The notes under the pieces were generated by a model that was not told the origin of the DNA, searched no databases, and saw nothing but the letters and a program-made list of their open reading frames with translations. The position numbers were made by a program, and so were the translations under genes. Shown piece after piece: positions 58,985 to 64,000 of a DNA stretch of 64,000 nt (position 1 is the stretch's first letter; each line of letters begins with the position of its first letter). Where the stretch lies: NCBI RefSeq assembly GCF_008728195.1, contig NZ_CP031598.1:744001-808000 (forward strand), written 5' to 3'. Origin of the DNA: Roseovarius indicus (GTDB taxonomy: Bacteria > Pseudomonadota > Alphaproteobacteria > Rhodobacterales > Rhodobacteraceae).

Positions 58985-59887
58985 ATGAGCAATGAACAGA
59001 CCCCCTCGCGTGTCGCGATCGTTACGGGCGCGGGTCGAGGGCTGGGCCGGGCCTATGCAATGGCGCTTGCACAGGATGGCGTGGCCGTCGTGGTGAACGA
59101 CCTTGGCGGGGCGCTGGACGGCAGCGGCAAGGATTCGGGCCCCGCCGCCGAGGTGGTGGCCGAGATCGAGGCGGCCGGCGGGCAGGCCGTGGCCAGCCAT
59201 CACGACGTGGCCGACTGGGACGAGGCGGGTGGGATGGTGGCGCTGGCGGTCGAGACGTTCGGGCGGCTCGACGTGCTGGTCAACAATGCCGGTATCCTGC
59301 GCGACAAGATGTTCGCCAACATGAGCCAGGAGGATTGGGACGCCGTGGTGCGCGTGCACCTCAAGGGTCACGCGGCGCCGGCGCACCATGCCATGGCACA
59401 TTGGCGGGCGGAAGTGAAGGCGGGCCGCGAGGTTGCGGCCTCGGTCGTCAGCACGACGTCGCTGGCGGGGATGCTGGGGAATTTCGGGCAGGCGAACTAT
59501 GCCTCGGCCAAGATGGCCGTGGTGGGGCTGTCGCATACGCTGGCGCGGGAAGGGGAGCGCTATGGCATCCGCTCGAACGCGGTATCGCCGTCGGCGCGGA
59601 CGCGGATCGAGGAGAATCTCGGCAATGGCGAGGGCGCGACCTATGACGTGTTCAACCCGGCGAACGTGGCGCCGCTGATCTGCTGGCTGGCAAGGGCGGA
59701 TTGCCCGGCGACGGGGCAGGTGTTTCATGCCTACGGCCGGCGCATCGAGGTGCTGAACCCGACGGCGATTGCCGTTGACCTGCAATCCGACGAGGATTGG
59801 ACGGTCGACAGCGTCGGAGAGGCGCTGGCCGACCGGCTGCCGCGGCGGGCGGAGATCACCGATTTCGTGCCGGAGTTCAACAGATGA
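58985..59887 (+). CDS. Short-chain dehydrogenase, 3-hydroxyacyl-CoA type
   Basis: A 300-residue SDR with the coenzyme motif VTGAGRGLGRAYA, the NNAG structural motif, the catalytic serine region STTSLAG and YASAK with the active-site tyrosine and lysine. The opening, with VVVNDLGGALDG, resembles the hydroxyacyl-CoA dehydrogenase part of peroxisomal multifunctional enzyme type 2. The ATG at 58985 gives the family N-terminus; the frame to 58871 is upstream filler over the promoter. It is coupled to the MaoC gene by a 4-bp overlap, which supports a beta-oxidation-like pair: hydration and then oxidation of an enoyl-CoA. Confidence 0.9.
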   Translation: MSNEQTPSRVAIVTGAGRGLGRAYAMALAQDGVAVVVNDLGGALDGSGKDSGPAAEVVAEIEAAGGQAVASHHDVADWDEAGGMVALAVETFGRLDVLVNNAGILRDKMFANMSQEDWDAVVRVHLKGHAAPAHHAMAHWRAEVKAGREVAASVVSTTSLAGMLGNFGQANYASAKMAVVGLSHTLAREGERYGIRSNAVSPSARTRIEENLGNGEGATYDVFNPANVAPLICWLARADCPATGQVFHAYGRRIEVLNPTAIAVDLQSDEDWTVDSVGEALADRLPRRAEITDFVPEFNR

Positions 59888-60675
59888 CCCATTTGGCGGT
59901 GCCGCGCATATCGGAGCCCTTTCGCGTGTCGACGGCGCGGATGCAGGGGTTTGCGGGCGTGTTCGCAGGCGGGGCGGAATACAACCCGGTCTTCGCCCAT
60001 GTGCCGGCGATGCAGTCGATGGTCGAGGCGACGCAGGCGGCGTCGGACCGGCCGGGCATTCATGCCGAACATGATTTCGTCTTTCACCGGCCGATGGCGG
60101 CCGGGCAGACGCTGGTGACCGAGACGCGGGTGACCGGGGCGGTGTGCATCAGGCCGGGGCTGTTGTGCCGGGTGGTGTCGGTGACGCGGGCGGGCGGAGA
60201 GGTGGTGACGACGCAGGTGACGAGCGTGCTTAAGCGGGGCGTCGCGACGTTGCCCGAGGGGTTGAACGCCGACGATGTGCCGGAGCGGCCGGAGATGGAG
60301 GATTTCGCGCCCGCTTCAGAGGCGACATTCCGGATTGGGCCTGCCGACGTGGCGGCCTATGCCGAGGCCGCGCGGGATTATGCGCCCTATACGCTGGATG
60401 CCGAGGCGGCGCAGGCGATGGGGTTTCCGGGGCCGGTGCTGCACGGGATGGGCACGCTGGGCTATGCCGCGCAGGCGGTGATCGCCGCGTTTGCCGGGGG
60501 CGACGGCACGCGGATCAGCAAGCTTGGCGTGCGGTTTGCGCGGCCCCTGGTGGTGGCCGGGGATGTGGACCTGACGGTCGTGATGGAGCGGCGGGGCGAT
60601 GTCGTGCTGTTCGAGGCGCGGACGGCGGGCGGCGACGTGGTGGCCAACCGGGGTTACGCGGAGGTGGCGGCATGA
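59884..60675 (+). CDS. MaoC-family enoyl-CoA hydratase/dehydratase
   Basis: A 263-residue protein with two hot-dog domains. The C-terminal half has FRIGPADVAAYAEAARDYAPYTLDAEAAQAMGFPGPVLHGMGTLGY, where the aspartate and the histidine of LHGM form the hydratase site; here the residue before the Tyr-Thr segment is proline rather than the usual Asn-Pro-Ile-His pattern. The N-terminal half is a degenerate hot dog. It overlaps both neighbours by 4 bp. It should hydrate an enoyl-CoA that the adjacent SDR oxidises. Confidence 0.85.
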   Translation: MTHLAVPRISEPFRVSTARMQGFAGVFAGGAEYNPVFAHVPAMQSMVEATQAASDRPGIHAEHDFVFHRPMAAGQTLVTETRVTGAVCIRPGLLCRVVSVTRAGGEVVTTQVTSVLKRGVATLPEGLNADDVPERPEMEDFAPASEATFRIGPADVAAYAEAARDYAPYTLDAEAAQAMGFPGPVLHGMGTLGYAAQAVIAAFAGGDGTRISKLGVRFARPLVVAGDVDLTVVMERRGDVVLFEARTAGGDVVANRGYAEVAA

Positions 60676-62267
60676 CGGGGCTGATCTCTCATGGCGAGGT
60701 GCCGCCGGCGAAATCGGCGGTACCGGAGGACTCGATCATCGCGCTGATGCTGCGCGGGTGTCGCGAGGATCCGTTCCGGCCGCTGGTGATCGTCGAGGAC
60801 GGGCCGCGCTTTACGCGGAAGGCATTCGAGGACCGGGTCGCGGCATTCGCCGGGCACCTGGCGGACAAGGTGAAGCCGCATGACCGGGTGGTGGTGATGC
60901 TGGACAACCGGCTGGAATACCTTGTCGCCTTTTTCGCCATTCTTGCCTGTCGCGGGACGCTGGTGTCGATTTCACCCGATGCCAAGGCGCATGATGCGGG
61001 GCATATCCTGCGGGATGCCGAGCCGGTGCTGGTGATTGCGGGGGCGGCGCAGGCGGAGGTTCTGAAAGGTGTCGATGGGCCCGTGCCGGAGGTGCTGGTG
61101 GTCGGCGAGCCGGAGCCGGACGGGCTGGTGCCATATGACGCGGCGCCGCTGGATCTGGGCAAGGTCGCGGGTGAGCGCGAGGATATCGCGGCGATCTACT
61201 ACACCTCGGGCAGCACCGGGGCGCCGAAAGGGTGCATGTTGCACAATGGCTGGTGGCTGAACGTGGTCGATACCGACCTGCGGCTGTTCCCGCGCGGCTG
61301 GCAGGACCGGCAGCTGTGCTGTCTGCCGTTCTACTATGCCGATCCAACGATTCAGCTTCTGACCTCGCTGGCGTCGCGGGGCACGATGATCGCGATGCGG
61401 CGGTTTTCGGTGTCGCGGTTCTGGGACGTGGTGCGGACGCATGATGCGACCGAGATCCTGTCGATCGCGTCGATCCCGGCGTTGCTGTTGACGGGAGAGC
61501 GGAGTGAGGCGGAGCGGGATCACCGCATCCGGTTGGCGATTCACGCAGGGCTGCCGCCGGATATTCACGCCGAGCTGCTGGAGCGTTACGGGTTCGACTG
61601 GCTGAACCAGTACGGGCAGACCGAGGGTGGGCTGATTTCCCGTGTGCCGATGGAGGGGTCGGAGCGGTTTACCGGGACCGGCACGATGGGGGTGGAGCCG
61701 CCGGGGGTGCAGGTGAAGGTGCTGAACGAGGCGGGCGAAGAGGTGCCCGTTGGCGAGGCGGGCGAGGCCGCGGTGTTTTCCGAGGATGTGTTCCGGGGCT
61801 ATCTTGGCCGGCCGGAGGCCACCGCCGAGACCATCCGCGACGGCTGGGTGCATACCGGTGACCTGGTGCGGCGGGATGCGAAGGGGCTTTTGTATTTCGT
61901 CGGTCGCAAGAAGGAGATCGTGCGCCGGTCGGGCGAGAATATCTCGGGGGCCGAGGTGGAAGCGGTTTTGTCGTCGCATCCGAGGATTGTCGAGGCGGCC
62001 GTGATCCCGGTGCCGGACAAGCTGCGGGGGGAAGAAGTGAAGGCCATCCTGTCGGTCAAGGGTGGCGGCGGGCGCGAGGCATTGCCGCCGGACGAGGTGC
62101 TGGCGTGGTGCCGCGAGCGGCTGGCCGGGTTCAAGGTGCCAAGGTACCTGGCCTGGCAGGAGGGGGAGTTTCCCCGCCTGCCGTCGATGAAGATCGACCG
62201 GCAGGCGCTGCGGCGGGCGCATGATTTCGACGATCCCGGTTTGTGGGACAGGGAGGCAGGCAAATGA
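60672..62267 (+). CDS. Class I adenylate-forming acyl-CoA synthetase
   Basis: A 531-residue acid-CoA ligase, which activates a carboxylic acid with ATP and CoA. It has the phosphate loop YYTSGSTGAPKG, the aromatic/ATP motif NQYGQTEGG, GWVHTGDLVRRD, and the C-terminal hinge and lysine in LPSMKIDRQALRRA. It overlaps the MaoC and amidohydrolase genes by 4 bp each. It likely makes the acyl-CoA used by the MaoC and SDR enzymes. It resembles the crotonobetaine/carnitine-CoA ligase type in layout, but the acid is unknown. Confidence 0.9.
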   Translation: MTGLISHGEVPPAKSAVPEDSIIALMLRGCREDPFRPLVIVEDGPRFTRKAFEDRVAAFAGHLADKVKPHDRVVVMLDNRLEYLVAFFAILACRGTLVSISPDAKAHDAGHILRDAEPVLVIAGAAQAEVLKGVDGPVPEVLVVGEPEPDGLVPYDAAPLDLGKVAGEREDIAAIYYTSGSTGAPKGCMLHNGWWLNVVDTDLRLFPRGWQDRQLCCLPFYYADPTIQLLTSLASRGTMIAMRRFSVSRFWDVVRTHDATEILSIASIPALLLTGERSEAERDHRIRLAIHAGLPPDIHAELLERYGFDWLNQYGQTEGGLISRVPMEGSERFTGTGTMGVEPPGVQVKVLNEAGEEVPVGEAGEAAVFSEDVFRGYLGRPEATAETIRDGWVHTGDLVRRDAKGLLYFVGRKKEIVRRSGENISGAEVEAVLSSHPRIVEAAVIPVPDKLRGEEVKAILSVKGGGGREALPPDEVLAWCRERLAGFKVPRYLAWQEGEFPRLPSMKIDRQALRRAHDFDDPGLWDREAGK

Positions 62268-63625
62268 CGGCTCCCGAGGGATGTGACCTGTTGATCCGGA
62301 ATGCGACGGTGGTGACGGGCGAGACGGTCTTGCATGACGGTTGGGTTGCGGTGCGCGGTGACCGGATCGTTGGCGTGGGCTCTGGCGAGGCCGCGGCATG
62401 GCAGGCCGAGCGGGTGATCGATGGCGAGGGGGGCTTGCTGCACCCCGGCTACGTCGACGGGCATTATCATCTGGGGCTGCATCTGTTGCGGGGGATCCTG
62501 CCGGATGTGCCCGATGACCAGCCGATCGGCCCGTTCGGGCGGTGGCTGAGTGCGCTGACGCCGGAGGATGAACTGGTTTCGGCAAGGACGGCGGCGGCCG
62601 AGGCGGCGCTGGCCGGGTTCACCGGCATCGTCGAGGCGGGAAGCGCGTTCGATACGGATGCCATGGCCGAGGGCGTGACGGGCGTTGGGCTTCGGGTGAC
62701 GCTGGCCGCGCCGATGATCTGGGACAGGCCGGGGCCGGAGCCGCTGACGGGCAAGATCGACCGGGCGCCTTGTGACAGCGATCATGCCTTGCGCCACCTG
62801 GGCGACGAGCTGCACCGCAATGCCGAAGACGGGCTGGCGCGGGGGCATGTGGCGTATTACGGCACCGGGAGTTCCAGCGAAGAGGTCATGGCCGAGGCTG
62901 CACGGCTGGCGCGCGAGGCGGGCGTGCCGATGCATGCGCATCAGAATTTCACGCCAGCGGATGCGGCGGCGGAGAAGGAGCGCTATGGGCGCGATGCTAT
63001 CGTGCACATGGCCGAGGCCGGGCTGATCGGGCCGGAGACGGTGTTCACACACATGAACGTGCTGAGCGATGCCGAGGTCGAGGCGGTTGTCGAGACCGGC
63101 ATGGCGCTTGTCTGGCATCCGGCGAACGCGGCCTATTACGGGATATTGGCGCAGGCGCGGTCGCGGTTTCCGGAGCTGGCGCGGCGGGGCGTGGATATCG
63201 GGTTCGGCACGGATGTGGCGAAGACATGGGGCTTTGGCGACCTCGGCTTTGCGGCCTTTTTGACCATGCGGGCGGCGGGCGAGGACGTGTCGCCCGAAAC
63301 GCTTCTGAAGATCTTCACCACGGGCGGGGCGCGGGCGATGGGCCTGTCCGATACCGGTCGGATCGCGGTGGGCCAGCGGGCGGATATCGTGCTGCGCCGG
63401 GCCGACCTGCCCGAAGCGATGCCGGAAGGTGACCCCCTGAAACACCTGACCTTGACCCTGAGGACCAAGGGTGTGCGGCATTCCTTCTGTGCGGGGCGCC
63501 AGATTGTCGAGGATGGCGCGCTTGTGCGGGCCGACGTGAAAGAGATCGGCGCGGCGGCGCGGGCCACGGCCCGGGGACTGGCCGAGCGGGCCGACCTGAA
63601 GCTGCCCGAAAGGGCCGCGCCATGA
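62264..63625 (+). CDS. Metal-dependent amidohydrolase family protein
   Basis: A 453-residue TIM-barrel amidohydrolase of the cytosine-deaminase/TrzN-like group. Metal ligands are visible: the HxH in GYVDGHYHLGLH, a histidine in MHAHQNFT, the histidine in VFTHMNVLS and the aspartate in GFGTDVAKTWG. A small beta-sandwich surrounds the barrel (LLIRNATVV at the start, GQRADIVL near the end). It hydrolyses or deaminates a ring or amide substrate. GGGAGG precedes ATG 62264. It overlaps the acyl-CoA synthetase gene and the ABC gene, so uptake, hydrolysis, activation and oxidation genes form one operon. Confidence 0.9.
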   Translation: MTAPEGCDLLIRNATVVTGETVLHDGWVAVRGDRIVGVGSGEAAAWQAERVIDGEGGLLHPGYVDGHYHLGLHLLRGILPDVPDDQPIGPFGRWLSALTPEDELVSARTAAAEAALAGFTGIVEAGSAFDTDAMAEGVTGVGLRVTLAAPMIWDRPGPEPLTGKIDRAPCDSDHALRHLGDELHRNAEDGLARGHVAYYGTGSSSEEVMAEAARLAREAGVPMHAHQNFTPADAAAEKERYGRDAIVHMAEAGLIGPETVFTHMNVLSDAEVEAVVETGMALVWHPANAAYYGILAQARSRFPELARRGVDIGFGTDVAKTWGFGDLGFAAFLTMRAAGEDVSPETLLKIFTTGGARAMGLSDTGRIAVGQRADIVLRRADLPEAMPEGDPLKHLTLTLRTKGVRHSFCAGRQIVEDGALVRADVKEIGAAARATARGLAERADLKLPERAAP

Positions 63626-64000
63626 CGGAGGTTGTCTTCGAGAACGTCACCAAGACCTATGGCGCGGTCAGGGCGGTCGACGGGCTGTCGATCCGGCTGG
63701 AGGACGGGTCGTTTACCACGATCCTCGGGCCGTCGGGGTCGGGCAAGACGACGATGCTGTCGCTGATTTCGGGGATCGCGTCGCTGAGCGCGGGGCGGAT
63801 CATTCTGGGCGGGCGCGACATCACCAATGTGCGCGCCGCCGACCGGCGGATCGGGCTGGTGTTCCAGAGCTATGCGCTGTTTCCGCATATGACGGTGTTC
63901 GACAACGTGGCCTATCCGCTCAAGCTGCGGCGGATGGCGAAGGCCGAGATCAGGCGGCGCGTCGACGAGGCGCTGGCGCTGGTGCGGTTGGAGGCCTATG
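63622..64000 (+). CDS. ABC transporter ATP-binding protein, PotA-like (cut by window end)
   Basis: The first 126 residues of an ABC ATPase. It shows TKTYGAVRAVDGLSIRLEDG, Walker A GPSGSGKTT and the Q-loop VFQSYALFPHMTVFDNVAYPL, the pattern of the spermidine/putrescine and iron/thiamine importers. The signature and Walker B lie beyond the window. It starts at ATG 63622, overlapping the amidohydrolase stop. It probably belongs to an importer for the N-containing substrate of this operon, with the remaining genes beyond 64 kb. Confidence 0.9.
   Translation, partial: MTEVVFENVTKTYGAVRAVDGLSIRLEDGSFTTILGPSGSGKTTMLSLISGIASLSAGRIILGGRDITNVRAADRRIGLVFQSYALFPHMTVFDNVAYPLKLRRMAKAEIRRRVDEALALVRLEAY

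Noticed and set aside
1..64000. tRNA, rRNA, insertion sequence or prophage
   Set aside because: I saw no tRNA-like cloverleaf, rRNA signature, transposase, integrase or terminal inverted repeats. The window reads as ordinary, gene-dense chromosome.

Overview
The window looks like chromosome from a marine-type alphaproteobacterium of the Roseobacter group (Rhodobacterales). The reasons are: GC-rich, tightly packed operons with many ATGA overlaps; three separate TRAP transporters; a periplasmic formate dehydrogenase with DUF3305/DUF3306 partners; and the roseobacter-type small families DUF6494, DUF6505 and DUF4444. I saw no rRNA or tRNA gene, CRISPR array, phage or insertion sequence. Family names come from recognised motifs; no database search was possible.

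Layout. (1) 0.1-7.4 kb: a LysR regulator, a DctPQM TRAP transporter, then panB, an HMG-CoA-lyase-type gene and a class III CoA-transferase, suggesting uptake and CoA-dependent breakdown of an organic acid. (2) 7.4-12.0 kb, reverse: a second DctPQM set, a 43-residue ORF and a class III aminotransferase. (3) 12.4-33.3 kb: a formate dehydrogenase island. Tungstate ABC transporter genes (tupB, tupC, tupA order) and an excisionase-type HTH/binding-protein regulator read forward. A reverse operon carries DUF3305, DUF3306, a TorD-type chaperone, a Tat-signal small protein, the FDH alpha, beta and gamma subunits, a WD40-cytochrome c fusion, a 41-residue membrane protein and an NtrC-like response regulator without the GAFTGA motif. 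A divergent forward operon carries a polyferredoxin, DUF6494, Mrp, a lipoate/biotin-ligase-like protein, DUF6505 and a histidine kinase; a TupA-like cytochrome c reads against it.

(4) 33.3-46.2 kb: gabT (reverse) diverges from an XRE-cupin regulator. Then come a TAXI-type TRAP receptor and fused permease, a universal stress protein, a nitrilase-family amidase, a PLP-dependent Orn/Lys/Arg-type decarboxylase, an ATP-grasp ligase and a C45-type autoprocessing N-terminal hydrolase/acyltransferase. The last four form a compact unit whose enzyme types suggest that an amine is made, capped and uncapped. This is the best candidate for an undescribed pathway. (5) 46.2-52.0 kb: an RND efflux pair (reverse) and an unknown polytopic membrane protein. 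(6) 52.0-64.0 kb: a catabolic region with an AidB-like acyl-CoA dehydrogenase, an HpaB/AbfD-family protein lacking two Fe-S ligands, a TetR regulator, an FAD amine oxidase-like protein, an ArgE-like deacetylase, an SDR, a MaoC dehydratase, an acyl-CoA synthetase, an amidohydrolase and the start of a PotA-like ABC ATPase. Two operons here share the same 17-bp element upstream.

The formate island is internally consistent. Tungstate import and sensing would supply the metal, the chaperone and DUF proteins would mature the enzyme, the gamma subunit would pass electrons to quinone, and a kinase and regulator sit at opposite ends of the island. Starts were moved inward from the longest ORF wherever a Shine-Dalgarno sequence or family length favoured a later codon; each such choice is noted.
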